A stretch of DNA of 64,000 nt from Ascidia mentula (Eukaryota; Chordata; Ascidiacea; Phlebobranchia; Ascidiidae), in contig OX387200.1 in the NCBI GenBank assembly GCA_947561715.1, positions 7,690,501 through 7,754,500 of the forward strand, read 5' to 3'. Under the pieces are notes generated by a model. It ran no database searches and was not told the origin of the DNA. It saw only the letters and a list, made by a program, of their open reading frames with translations. The number at the start of each line of letters is the position of its first letter. Position 1 is the stretch's first letter. Below, piece after piece: positions 37,001 to 47,600 of this stretch. Made by a program: the position numbers and the translations under genes.

Positions 37001-39617
37001 TGTATTAACAGTTAAAGTAAACTTTGCGATTTTCCGTCGATATTATGTCGAAATCCTTGTCACGAGATTCGTATGTTTAGGATAAAGTTACAGTTGTGTG
37101 TCGTTAAATACAACGCATGCAGAAACTTAACAATACGAGTGTTGGTACAGGACACGTAGCTGCGATAAAAGTAAGATATCAACAAAACCCGAAGTGCAAA
37201 AACCACTGAGGAGGACGAACTCCACAGGTAACATGATTTGAGAACCTTTACACGATAACTCTTGTTAAAAAAATTGATTGTTAGCCATAATTACATTGAA
37301 TAAACAACTGAAAGCCTAAAATATGGAGGTATCGCTACCCTAAAATTACATTTTGCGATAGTTTCACAAGCCGTAGAGTAGAGTATTGGAACCAATCGGC
37401 ACGTTTTTAATTTCAGGCGTATTGCCGAAGAAAGGATCGGACAATCTGTTGCGAGTGCCCAGCTCACGTTCGAATTTCAGTTTTGGGAAGCAGTTGTCGA
37501 TGCCAGAGGAACTCACCTCCCTTTCTTGCCAGGATATCATGATGACGAGCTCGGAGCACAAAATCAAGTTCTTACCCGCTTCTGAATCTGAAAATGAGGA
37601 AATCAGTCATTTTTCTGACACTGATGCAACGTTAGTTATAGTTTCTTTGCCCTAGAAATTGGTGTATTCCAAGATGGAAATGTAACCTCAAAATAGCGCA
37701 AGTACAACTAAGTAACTCTCGTGTTTGAATTTGCCAATGGTTAAATTTGCCACTAAAGTGCATCACCAACTTCTGCTTGTGTGATCCTCTGGTACAAAAT
37801 TTAGATTCACCATCATTAGTTCTTACTAATCGGAGGATATTTCATAAACTTCAACCACACACTTCATTAATTCGTAACAAATGTCTGCACTGGTGGCATT
37901 GGTTTGTTATTAACATTACAGCCCGCCCGTGGTAAACATTTTTACCTATATTTTGCATTTCAAATCCACTTTGTGACGTCATAAATCCGATTGTGTTAAA
38001 TAAACAGAGTCCTTCCTTCGTGGCGTGAGACCCACGTAATCACTGAAGAGCTGCCCAAACCGATGATAGACGACACGGCGAGTCAACATAGCGGTGTATG
38101 GTTGGCAGAACCAGCATACCAAAACCATTCACCAGACAACCAACCTACCAATATCCAACCATCACCTACCGTCGTCACCCCAGCGCGGACAAGCGTATCG
38201 TGTTTCGATCTAAGTCCACTCTCTGGAAACAGTTTTAAGTCGCAAAAGGGCGACGTGACTCCATTAAACACCCTTCCTGTTTTAAACGGCGCCACTGATC
38301 AAGGTTCCACTTTGTCCAATGTGGCTGAAAGCAAACCTGTTAGCAGCAGCAAGGTGGCTTTGAGTTCACGCGCTAGCTTTGGTGCGTTGCAAGGTAATTT
38401 GTTAATGAGTACAGTTGCTTTCAAGTTGATCAGTTCCATGTAGAAATAAGGAACAAAAGGCAGAAATACACGCGTTTCTCAACAACTACATAAAATTCTA
38501 ATTTTTCATCGTCACATTAGCAACAAAAATCTCAACAAACAAAGTTATCACTGACTTTCTTTTGATTTATGTACAATTTTAATAATACCATGCGGAAACG
38601 TATGATTTTGCAGTAGCAATTCTTGCAATGTTTAGATAAACCTGGTGGCATGAAAAGAAAATACAGCGTAACACCAACTCTCAGTATTCGTCCATCTCCC
38701 GGCTTGCCCAGACCCAACTACAAGAGTATAACCGATACAATAGACACGACGCGGTGGCATGAAATTTACGCACCTCTTGCTCCGCAAACTCCCTTCGACT
38801 GCTGGGGAAAGGTGAGTTGCTCGCAAATTTTTCATAGAACTGTCTAGGTTGTCTTTTCAAAAGCCCAACAACGTAGTGGAAGAGAAATGATGCCAAGCTT
38901 ACAGGTCAAAACAGTATGCACTACTGTCTACAACTCACTAATGGAATGGTTGATTTTTGGTAGAAATATCTAAGTTCTGATCAAAAGTACTTATTTTCGT
39001 TGGTGATGTTGTCACAGCTTGAAATTGCTTATTACAGCAAGAACAAGCATATCTAAAGAGTTTATTTTTTGGTGTTTACACAAATCCTGTCTGTTACAGG
39101 AACCGGATTTTGACAGCAGCAGACCAATTCGCTACAGCGATCAAACTTCACTAAGCGACTGGGAGGAAGCAGAGTTGGACAAGAGCAGAAGAAAGTGTGT
39201 ATATTTTATCGCTTGTGCCAATAATGGAAACATCTATGTGTGTTCTGTTCTGAAAACATATATTGTTAGTGGATTCTAATGATGCACTATGGCAGACATG
39301 CCAACTGTTTTTTGAAAACAATTTGGCACAAGTAAAAACATGCTATCCTCTACAGAAGCAAAAAGCACCACAAGAAACGACTCCATCGGAAACGTGACAA
39401 GTTGCCTCTTGCCGAAGTAGCCGAAGACCACAGTGCGTCACAATCAATGCCTACTACCCCCAGAATGGGGCGCAATTTGAACAACAACGCCACAGAGCCC
39501 CTGTGCTCAACAGCCACTTTTCCGAGATCACACTCCAGCTCCCATTCCACACCCCTTCACAAATCATACTCGCAAGCTAGTGGTGTTGACAGTCTGCGCT
39601 TGCTGCCAGAACATTAG
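25063..39617 (+). CDS. TRPM: TRPM-family cation channel (TRPM1/3/6/7 clade, no kinase)
   Basis: Tetrameric plasma-membrane cation channel. Exons: 25063-25188, 25378-25463, 25563-25745, 25813-25933, 26057-26196, 26256-26329, 26658-26782, 27461-27632, 27933-28107, 28357-28480, 28720-28795, 28936-29036, 29587-29721, 29940-30029, 30372-30533, 30812-30988, 31245-31342, 31519-31747, 32150-32283, 32341-32413, 32706-32897, 32959-33033, 33202-33419, 33788-33902, 34017-34122, 34310-34430, 34792-34976, 35508-35649, 36005-36128, 36454-36568, 36846-36969, 37151-37227, 37417-37630, 38008-38381, 38636-38811, 39100-39194, 39356-39617; 5316 nt, 1771 aa, every phase consistent. The N-terminal TRPM homology region runs to about residue 840 ([50 protein letters not shown]). 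Membrane segments lie at about 905-1142, the TRP box near 1150-1180 and a coiled coil near 1252-1293. The ~480-residue tail is Ser/Pro-rich and disordered, without the alpha-kinase of TRPM6/7. The ATG at 25063 is the only one in frame ahead of the conserved block. Confidence 0.95.
31047..31147. repeat. 101-bp hairpin repeat (MITE-like) in TRPM intron 16
   Basis: The outer ~27 bp are inverted: AGTCTGTTATTCTGGCACAT at 31047 faces ATGTGCCAGAGAAACAGACT ending at 31147. The inner part shares CCTGAGGAAGCC and an AAACGTC-type block with the repeats at 61880-62072, in opposite orientation. No coding capacity. A precise target duplication could not be fixed. Confidence 0.65.
32706..34976 (+). other. 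TRPM: TRPM transmembrane, pore and TRP-box exons
   Basis: Exons 21-27 encode S1 ([20 protein letters not shown]), the S2-S4 region (exon 23, ending [11 protein letters not shown]), S5 ([19 protein letters not shown]), the pore loop with [10 protein letters not shown], and S6 ([18 protein letters not shown]). Exon 27 gives [13 protein letters not shown], the TRP box equivalent, then LPPPLIL. Acidic residues in the pore loop (E in GEVY, D in GTID) occupy the positions used by divalent-permeable TRPM1/3/6/7 channels, so Ca/Mg permeation is likely by analogy. Confidence 0.9.
35122..35323. repeat. ~200-bp inverted-repeat element in TRPM intron 27
   Basis: The two ends, each about 57 bp, are imperfect inverted copies; the best block is GAACTGCGTTCATCATCAGT near 35152-35171, matched in reverse near 35272-35296. 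The tetranucleotide TTAA occurs at both outer edges (TCATCTTAAG and CCTTAAGATG). This looks like a MITE or foldback element. It could be piggyBac-like if TTAA is the target, but the symmetry extends beyond TTAA, so class is uncertain. Confidence 0.65.
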
Positions 39618-40962
39618 CCTTTTTAATGCCAAGCAATCTTACCAGAGTTGCCTTACTAGAATGCATTGGAATTCTTGACATTTTCACAATGAAGTGGTTC
39701 AAGTTTCTGTGTTTAAATGAGATGAGTGAGTAATCTTTTTGTGGGTGTCAATGAATTGCTTTTTCTTTATCTTTCAGGCTTATTATCTACAAACCTGTGG
39801 CATGTTTTAGTGACTTATGGGACTAATCAGTTTTGATATTGTTATTAATTCCTAGGGTTCTTCATAACTGCATAAAACGTCATAATTTGTTTGATGAAAT
39901 AGTATTTCTTGGTTCATGCACAGCAAACCAATTTAGACAGGACTGCCTTTACTTGTTATTTGTTGTAACTTCAGAATTTTCTCTTGGACCCATTTGTGAT
40001 CCTATGAACGTATATGATAATATCTGTTGTCTTCTACATCGCATTTGGACTGTTCTTAAATCACTCTTTTAAGCACAAGTGCGCCACTGTAAATTACCTA
40101 CAGAACAATTTTCCTTTGGAAGTGTTTTTCTTTCCGGGTCTCCTTAAGTGACCCAGCAGTGTTTAGCTCAATTAATTTCCACTGCGGAAGTATTATCGTT
40201 GGATGAACTGACAACGTTTGAAGTTGCTATTTATTCATTAACTGTGTAACAATTGTCGACTGTATGTCGTAGCTATTTGTATACATATGCTGTGTCACTG
40301 CGTGAAATTAAGTATCATTTTTTCTTCTTCAGTTGAAAACTAAATCAACTGCGTCGTGACAATTGTTTTCCATTTTGAGTTAATGTAACATCTCGGTTAT
40401 AACTGTTTTTTTATAGGTTTGTCTATGTTACCTCAAATAGGCCACTTTTGTTTTTTTAAAAAAAAAACCTGAATCTGTAAAATGCAGAAGTTACGCTTTT
40501 GTTTGTGTGATTGTGTGAGGTCTTAAATGTTACAACACAGATGTTTCTGGGTAACCGACATTTTTCAAACTTTTGACCACTCAAATGTACTGCCCTGGTT
40601 ACTTGCTCACTGCACAACTTGCGCAAGTTAAAAAACTTACCTGCTTCATTTTGACTGTGATGTTTGTTGACTGTCTACTTGCACAAAATCCAAAACACAG
40701 CTTAGATACTCATTGTCACTTGTTTATTTGCTTATTTATTGGGGGTGTTAATAAACTGATATGTTGCTTACTTATAATGCAATAGCCATCAGCCAGGTCT
40801 CATCATTCAAATGGATAAGGAAGAAATGTTGCAAATTTCATTTATAAAGATGTTTTTCACAAATAAGCTTAAAAACAAGGTAGTGCTTGATGATTATAAA
40901 ATAATACATGGGCAGTTTTTTGACAATACCAAAATAGTAAAAAATATAAATTTGAACAAAAA
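39618..40962. other. Convergent intergenic region, TRPM and SNAPC3 3-prime ends
   Basis: About 1.35 kb between two tail-to-tail genes. An AATAAA on the plus strand lies near 40749 and a TTTATT (AATAAA on the minus strand) near 40735, so the two 3-prime UTRs may overlap. No other gene is visible. Confidence 0.45.
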
Positions 40963-43432
40963 CTAATAATCCAATGAACATGGATTAATTTGAGGAAACG
41001 CGATAAAGTCACCAATTTTGTTGCCCTGTTTATCATAATGAAGTTTCCGGAAACATGCATCGCAGTAAAAGGAAGGATCTTCAGAGGAGAGACTGTCGTT
41101 TCTTGCAACCCAGGTTGGTAAAAACAGGTTGCAAACCTGGAATCAACATGTCTAGTTGCAAATTTATGTTGTACGTCCATTGAAGTCTCACCTTGCACGG
41201 AAATGTTCTAAACTTAGCTCGTGAAATGGTGATTGGGTAAGCACTCCTTGATTGGCAGTCATTGGCATTCAACAATCTGCAACATGGTTTCATTAAATAT
41301 TGGTGAAAGTATCTGTTGCAAAAGGTAATTTCATACAAATGGATTTTTCAGGCAAAGCTTTTTGGGTGATAAGGTAAGAAACACATTTGGTACATTTGTG
41401 GATCCGCAACTTACAAAGATGTCTTAACCTTAACAAAACTAATGAACTTGTTGGTCAAATCAAACCTAGATTAACCAAGGTTTAATGTATGAAAAATAAC
41501 CGAACATGTAAAAGATTATCTATTCTATAATAAAATAAGTATTTACAGCACTCAAACCACGCCTTCTTGGTAGTCCTAATTTAAATTCCTCTATCACCAC
41601 ATTTTGTCACAAAAATAATGACCTACCAATTTTTGATTTTTTAAAAAAAAAAAGTGTGCTCAGCCTATTATAATTCCTATACCTAATGTCTTTAAATACA
41701 ACAAGATGTTCACAATTTCCTTGATGGCAGTACAGGTAGGGGTACCCCAACCTCAATTTCAAGTCATTAAATGTGTAGTCTTCCATGTTGTGTTCAACAC
41801 AGTTATCCTGCACACTTGTGTTGTTTTCTTTGGCCCATTTTAAAATGTTTCTGTAACAGTCAAGCAATGTTTGTGCATCAAATGCAACAACATATTTAAA
41901 AAACAAACATTTCTAAATCGTTTTTTCATTCACACAACTAAAAAAAAAATTGTGCAGGACATTCAAATGCACTGTATTTTATCAAAATGAAAGACAATTT
42001 AATTTCTACTTTGTTTCAAGATTCAACATAACACAGTAGATAGTCATATTCATATTTAAATTAAGCAGGTAACACTAACTTGCTCAGTTCTATACAGGGG
42101 GGTCTGGCGTCATTAAAAAATGTTTTTTCAATCCAGAAAAATGAGGATGGACAAATGTCTTTCAAAGTAATGTCTCTTGGATGATCAGGATTGTCGGTAA
42201 AGTTTCCAATAGGTTGATGATCCAACCCACATGGAATTCTGTCCCTGAGCTCTGTTAGATTCTGATTGAAAGTTATATACACCTTAATCAACCACAACTG
42301 CATAAAAAATTCCAACTGTCAAAATTGGATATACTATTTTATGAAGAGTTTACCTGACTCCCAAGCACGTAAAAGTCAACCCCACAATTTTTGTACTTCT
42401 TTTCAGTTGTGGAAAAACTAATACAAATAGTCAGCACAACATCTGGGTAAGAAACATGGTCTTCTGGTGCTTTCGGTTTAATGGTTTCAACTCGTGCTTT
42501 CTAGTTAAAACAAAACAAGTGACAGTAAAGCTAATATTCATTGGTACAAAACTTAACACCTACCAGTGCACAGTCTATCTCTGTGTACTTGCATTTAAGA
42601 AGTGTCTTGTTTTCCACCAATTTCGAGCTATTCCGGCAATGTTCAAGCGTTAGTAGTCCTGTGTTTTCAGGAATAAGTTCAGCTGCATCCCAGTTTTGCA
42701 CCTCAGGCTCACGGGCACAATACAATGATGTTGCGCTAAACAAAATTTAATCAAAAACCTTTTTTATTTTGGTATTTTTTTAGTAAGCTGCAAACAGGAG
42801 CACTGTTTCAGCTGAATAAGTATCAGTGCAGCTTTAAAATATTATAGCTGTCAGACTCCGCATACCAGATTGGAAAGAACAACTTTTTTTCTGATAATCC
42901 GCGCACTAAAAATTAGTTAATGTATTAACATATGAAAAACATGGTGATTGTCCGGGCAATTAACGATCACCAAAAAAAATCCTCTGCGCATAAAAAAAAC
43001 TTTCCAATCTAGTCTGCATATAAAGTAAATTGTTTCCTAAATAATATAAAACTCTACCACAACACAAGACAGATTTATTAGTCCACTTTTTAAAGCAAGT
43101 AGTTTTTTTCATGAGTAACAACTGCTAACCTGCAAACTTGTTGAAGTTCCTCTACAGTTTCTTCATCCACTTCCATCACTTCACTTAGATTTTTCACATT
43201 AAACTCGGTCTTTTTAGTAGGATCCATGTCTTCCTCAGACAAAAGCAACTGGCAATCCGACTAATCACATAATGAGGGATAAATTTTACGAAAATAAATT
43301 GGTAGGCTACAAAAACTGCTTTTGCGATTTTACCTGAAATTGGTGAATGTGGACTAATGGAGATATGTAACCATGGTTCTCAGCTAGTGAAATTATTTCC
43401 TGCTGTTGGTCAATAAGGGTCAATTTTGGCAT
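40963..43432 (-). CDS. SNAPC3: snRNA-activating protein complex subunit 3 (SNAPC3)
   Basis: DNA-binding subunit of the SNAPc complex that recognises the proximal sequence element of snRNA promoters for RNA polymerases II and III in the nucleus. Exons (descending): 43432-43334, 43260-43130, 42735-42564, 42500-42354, 42261-42080, 41850-41683, 41276-41192, 41136-40963; 1158 nt, 385 aa, phases consistent. Family hallmarks are FYVLGSQNLTELRDRIPC, FFWIEKTFFNDARPP, MEDYTFNDLKLRLGYPYLYC, then HQGNCEH, and a C-terminal zinc-ligand series FPCKVC ... FYCDACFRKLHYD. Length is close to the human protein. The gene diverges from CENPJ and converges with TRPM. Confidence 0.95.
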
Positions 43433-44403
43433 GATACAAAAACACTGGATAACAACTGTACAAGAATTTTCACCGAGTTATTCTGTTATTTGTTGATCTT
43501 TATTCTTGTATACCCAACTTCTAATAGTTTCTGAAACTCAAGTGCTAGGGAAATCCCCTTTTTGAGTCCAAATCGTCTGGTGTTGTTGCGGAAATCATGT
43601 TAATTTACTTAAAAAATACTTTTTGTAACTGCTGTATTTTTTAACTTCTGGATTTTACACGATTACGTTTTATATTTGTAAGCAACACAAAAAAATTGAA
43701 ATTTTTTAAAAATACAAAAAAATACTTCATTCAAAAAATCAAAGAATGTGCACCAGGTCAGCATTATCAAAAATCCATTTAAATATTATGATAGTTTCAT
43801 TACTTCATAAAGAGTAGTCTTGATTTTCTTCTGATGTTAGCGCTTTGCAGCAATATGTCCACAAAACAAACACGGCCAGCAACCGTAAAAACGTTTTTAA
43901 TTTGAAATATCCTACACTGTAGTGTTTGGAGTAGCATTTATTGTCTTTGACAATACTTTTTGTTACTAGTGGATAAAATAGAAAGACATCATTAATATTT
44001 TGTATCAAATGCAAAATTTTTTGTTAATTACGAACTTTCAAATAATGTCATTTAACAATCTAGGCAAAACCTTTTGACAAAAGAATGGTACGTATTTAGG
44101 TTTTTCTCTCGCTTCATTTTTAAGTCCGACAATGATTCTGTCAGTTCGCGGTAAATTTTAATTTGTTATAATGATATGAAAGGTTTTGTTCCGTTTGGGT
44201 CTAAAGTTCAAAAGTCAGTAATGAAAAAAATTAACGATGAAAAACGAAAGTGTATTTTCTGCGTACCACCGGTTGTGTTCGAACTAAGTTATATTGTTAT
44301 GCACAAATTGTGCAGCAAAATGCACTTTTTTTCTTTTTTCACCACATATGTGACATATTGTTCTCTGTTTAGGTAACGTGTTGGCTTCTCTCAGGGTTGC
44401 AAA
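43433..44403. promoter_or_regulatory. Shared upstream region of SNAPC3 (-) and CENPJ (+)
   Basis: The two divergent start codons are 971 bp apart, so this segment must contain both promoters. It is AT-rich. A minus-strand frame of 69 codons at 43805-44014 with a hydrophobic middle (FLRLLAVFVLWTYCC) is open but unsupported by homology. Just before the CENPJ ATG there are two acceptor-like sites, CTGTTTAG (ending 44372) and TTCTCTCAG (ending 44394). Confidence 0.5.
44384..44394 (+). promoter_or_regulatory. Candidate leader splice acceptor of CENPJ
   Basis: GGCTTCTCTCAG ends 9 nt before the ATG at 44404; a second acceptor-like CTGTTTAG ends at 44372. If used, the mature leader would be about 10-30 nt plus any added leader. 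Confidence 0.35.
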
Positions 44404-47088
44404 ATGGAGGGCACAGTAGCTCCATCTTGCTCTGAGATTGAAACGTTATTTAATAAACTTGAAGATAAAGAAGGTAGCAGCCACGACGATGTAATGAAAA
44501 AACTTCAGGCGATTCGTTTGTGGCAGCTGATGCAACAAGAGGAGCTTAAAAAGCAACAGCAGTCACAACTGGCTATACTCAAAGGACAGCCAGGGCAACA
44601 AGAAGATGAAGAATGTTTGTCTGGTAACAGTGATGAAGAGGAAGGTGAAGAACAAATTGAAACTGAAAGCATGGAAGAAGTTTTGGCATTTCCACTGGAA
44701 AGTGTTCCATCACATGAACTAGATACAATTGTTGAACAATCATCAATTGTTGATCTAAGCAATTCTAATCTGAGTCATGATGAAGAGGAAGAAAGTGGTG
44801 ACGACTTGGATATGGAGAAACATTCGGAGGACATAAATGACATGGGACAATATAATGAATCGACAGAGGATATTGACGAAAATTCACCAATAATTGGCGA
44901 AATTCAAGAAGATATTGAAGCAAGTTTGGAGAGCAGTTTAACTAAAAACATTTGCTTTGATGAAGTCCCAGTTAAAGCAAATGACAATCAAAAAACATTT
45001 GAAGAGTTGCTGGAAGAACAGCTAAAGTCCAACAAAACAGGAGGAATTATTCAGAAAAAATCTGCCTCTACACCAAAGCGTACCTTTTTAAGGCGAGGAC
45101 AAGGTATTGCTCGTTTTAAAGGTCCCCCTGTTAGACCTAAAAAGAAAGTAACACATGACATGACAGAAAAGCCCGCTATAAATTCCCAACAACATAGTAT
45201 TAGGGCACAGGTAGCAACAGAAAAGAATCCTTTTAATTTTGAGGTAGAAAATGCTATGGCTGAAGAGCAAATCCCAGAAAAAAAAACTGTTGCTAGAGTA
45301 AGAAAGACTGCTCGAAAAAAGGAACCAATTAAAGAACTCAAATTAAAACCTGTTAGTCCCAAACCACATGTTCGCTTCCAAACACCAACTCATACTTCTC
45401 CTGTTCCTAGTTATGACAGTGACAATGAAGACAATCTAGATGACACTCTCAAAGAGAAAAATGAACAGCTCCAGGAATCTGTGTGGTCGGATGTTGATGA
45501 CTCCGTTCTAACAATCAACACTACTGGAATGGAGAACTTGGGACCCATCGACTTTGACAAAACATCCAATGAAACTTTCGAACAAATGGAGAAATTCTGT
45601 AATCAGCGCTACGGTGGTCTTGATACTCCAGAGAAAAATGTCCCGGTAAAAGCTCCATCACCACCGCAACCAAGCAAGTTCATGCAGAGTTTATTTCCAA
45701 ATTTAACAAACAAGAAGGCTGACTCAAAAACTAAAGACCACACAAAAATTGCATCCCCTCAAGTGCAGGCTCAGTGCAGTGCAAGTGATGACCCGGTCAA
45801 AGACATGCAACCAACAGATCAACAACCTAAAATCCTCAAAAATAAGCTAGAAGAGATGGAAAGTGAAATAAAAAAGTTCCAGGATGAGACAATGAAGCTG
45901 AGCACTGTTCGTCTGCAAGAGGAAGAACAATTGCGATTGTTAAAGCACGAGTTTGAGGAGTTTCAAAAGCAGAAAGAAGATGAACTTCAACGTTTGGACG
46001 AGTACAAAAAAACTGAAACCAAGAAGTTGAAAAAAGAGAGGAAACTCTTTGAGGACCATGCGACAGCCTTGAAAGCTATACCCAACAAAAAGGACAGAGA
46101 ATACATCCGGGAACTTGAGAAAAACATCTGCGAACTGCAGGACGAGTACAAAACAAAGGAACAGCGGCTTATAGCTGCTAACAATCGCCTCCGCACACAA
46201 CTCGAAAGCACCAGCAAAGAAAATGAACATTTAAAAGAGGAACTAAAAGTTGCTGAGGAAAAGCTGGATAAGTTTGAAAAGGAAAAGGATCAAAAACGCA
46301 GCAAAAAGTCGAATGCTGTGTGGAAAGCTATCAACAACATTGTAGATTCAACAACGATAAATGAAAATGAAACTGCTGTGGAAATGGTTGCAAGGCAAGC
46401 ACCACCACTCAAAGCTGACCTACAAAAACCAGTAAAACAAAAGAAACGAGAACCACTTGTGGATAGAAATGATAACCACTTGTCTGAGAGCCAAGAGCAT
46501 GTGGAAGGCACTGGTAACAAGGTAGAAAGAAAACTTCAAGATGGAACCTTTGAAGTGTCATATGGCAATGGAACAAAAAAAGTTATCTCTGCTGATGGTG
46601 AAAACACCAGAGTACTTTATGCAAATGGGGATATGAAGTTGATTACATCTGATGGCTCAGTATCCTACACATACAAGTCATCTGGAACAAAGCATACCAC
46701 TCATCTGAATGGGATGCAAGTCATTGAGTTCAGCAACAAGCAGGTTGAAAGGCATTTTCCCGACGGTTCAAAGCATATTGCATTTGCTGACGGCTCCAGC
46801 AAGATGATGAAGTTAGATGGTACAGAAGAGACAATTTTCCCTGATGGAACTGTGATGATCGTCAAACCAAATGGCCACAAAACGATTGAGTTTAGTAACG
46901 GACAGCGTGAAATTCACACAGCAGAATACAAACGGAGAGAATATCCTGAAGGTACTCATAAAACTGTTTACAGCGATGGACGACAAGAAACTATGTATGC
47001 ATCTGGCCGTCTGAGAATTAAGGATGCAAATGGAGTGTTGATTGTAGATAGAATGTTGGACAAGCCAATTAGTCCTCCCGAAACCTAA
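44404..47088 (+). CDS. CENPJ: Centromere protein J / SAS-4 / CPAP, single-exon
   Basis: Centriole assembly protein that controls centriolar microtubule length. 894 aa in one uninterrupted frame. The N-terminus (SHDDVMKKLQAIRLWQLMQQ) and an acidic region precede a Lys/Pro-rich part; residues about 475-650 form a long charged coiled coil; the C-terminal ~190 residues carry the TCP10/G-box beta repeats, with recurring FPDG / SDGS / ANGD / YASG turns (for example RHFPDGSKHIAFADGSS and IFPDGTVMIVKPNG) that in CPAP bind STIL. Somewhat shorter than the vertebrate protein. All other host genes here have 8 or more exons, so the lack of introns stands out. The ATG at 44404 is the first in frame. Confidence 0.92.
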   Translation: MEGTVAPSCSEIETLFNKLEDKEGSSHDDVMKKLQAIRLWQLMQQEELKKQQQSQLAILKGQPGQQEDEECLSGNSDEEEGEEQIETESMEEVLAFPLESVPSHELDTIVEQSSIVDLSNSNLSHDEEEESGDDLDMEKHSEDINDMGQYNESTEDIDENSPIIGEIQEDIEASLESSLTKNICFDEVPVKANDNQKTFEELLEEQLKSNKTGGIIQKKSASTPKRTFLRRGQGIARFKGPPVRPKKKVTHDMTEKPAINSQQHSIRAQVATEKNPFNFEVENAMAEEQIPEKKTVARVRKTARKKEPIKELKLKPVSPKPHVRFQTPTHTSPVPSYDSDNEDNLDDTLKEKNEQLQESVWSDVDDSVLTINTTGMENLGPIDFDKTSNETFEQMEKFCNQRYGGLDTPEKNVPVKAPSPPQPSKFMQSLFPNLTNKKADSKTKDHTKIASPQVQAQCSASDDPVKDMQPTDQQPKILKNKLEEMESEIKKFQDETMKLSTVRLQEEEQLRLLKHEFEEFQKQKEDELQRLDEYKKTETKKLKKERKLFEDHATALKAIPNKKDREYIRELEKNICELQDEYKTKEQRLIAANNRLRTQLESTSKENEHLKEELKVAEEKLDKFEKEKDQKRSKKSNAVWKAINNIVDSTTINENETAVEMVARQAPPLKADLQKPVKQKKREPLVDRNDNHLSESQEHVEGTGNKVERKLQDGTFEVSYGNGTKKVISADGENTRVLYANGDMKLITSDGSVSYTYKSSGTKHTTHLNGMQVIEFSNKQVERHFPDGSKHIAFADGSSKMMKLDGTEETIFPDGTVMIVKPNGHKTIEFSNGQREIHTAEYKRREYPEGTHKTVYSDGRQETMYASGRLRIKDANGVLIVDRMLDKPISPPET

Positions 47089-47600
47089 TCTTCACAGCAA
47101 CCTTGCATTTATTATAAAAGTTTGTGTACAAGTTTTTATGTGTATTGTACTTTTTAAATACATATTTGCACTGTTGTACAAATGTCTAAAAAGGATGGTT
47201 TTTTCATTTAAACTTTTGAGACGCTATATTAAATGCTTTTTTACGAATTTATATACCTAAATAGTCCTAATTTGTATCCCCTGAAATGTTGTAGCATTGC
47301 AAAATGTCACTTTTTGTTAACACACCCACCGAGGTTGCAAAAAAGTTCTGATGCTCACTGATATGTAATTTAGCACGGTAATATTGCAGTGAAATGTAAA
47401 CATTTTGTGTTATAATGTTTTAAAGTTCTGGTGTGACCACATTTCATAGTTTACACCATACTATATGCTGCTCTCTCTTTCGTCATCTCCCCTGCTAATA
47501 GTATTTCAACTTCATAATACAACCTTTTGTGTGTGTTTACTTTGATTAGAATTATCTTATTCTTGTGTTTTGTGGTTTTTAGGTAGGTTAGGTTGTTAAT
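47089..47600. other. Spacer between CENPJ and the YTHDC2-like gene
   Basis: About 510 bp with the CENPJ 3-prime UTR and the upstream part of the next gene. There is no coding frame of note and no poly(A) tract after the CENPJ stop. A pyrimidine-rich acceptor GTGGTTTTTAG ends at 47582, 18 nt before the next ATG. Confidence 0.5.
47568..47582 (+). promoter_or_regulatory. Candidate leader splice acceptor of the YTHDC2-like gene
   Basis: GTTTTGTGGTTTTTAG ends 18 nt upstream of the ATG at 47601, with no obvious upstream exon. It resembles the sites before eIF3e and CENPJ and could receive a trans-spliced leader or a short cis exon. Confidence 0.4.

Noticed and set aside
36005..39617. Possible alpha-kinase in the TRPM tail
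   Set aside because: No kinase motifs are visible; the tail is Ser/Pro-rich and ends in a stop at 39615-39617.
43805..44014. 69-codon minus-strand frame with a hydrophobic middle
   Set aside because: It could encode a tiny membrane protein, but there is no family match or other coding evidence, so it is only mentioned within the promoter region.
45940..46520. Several minus-strand frames opposite CENPJ
   Set aside because: They are shadows of the coiled-coil codons (Lys/Glu-rich sense gives Phe/Leu/Ser-rich antisense).
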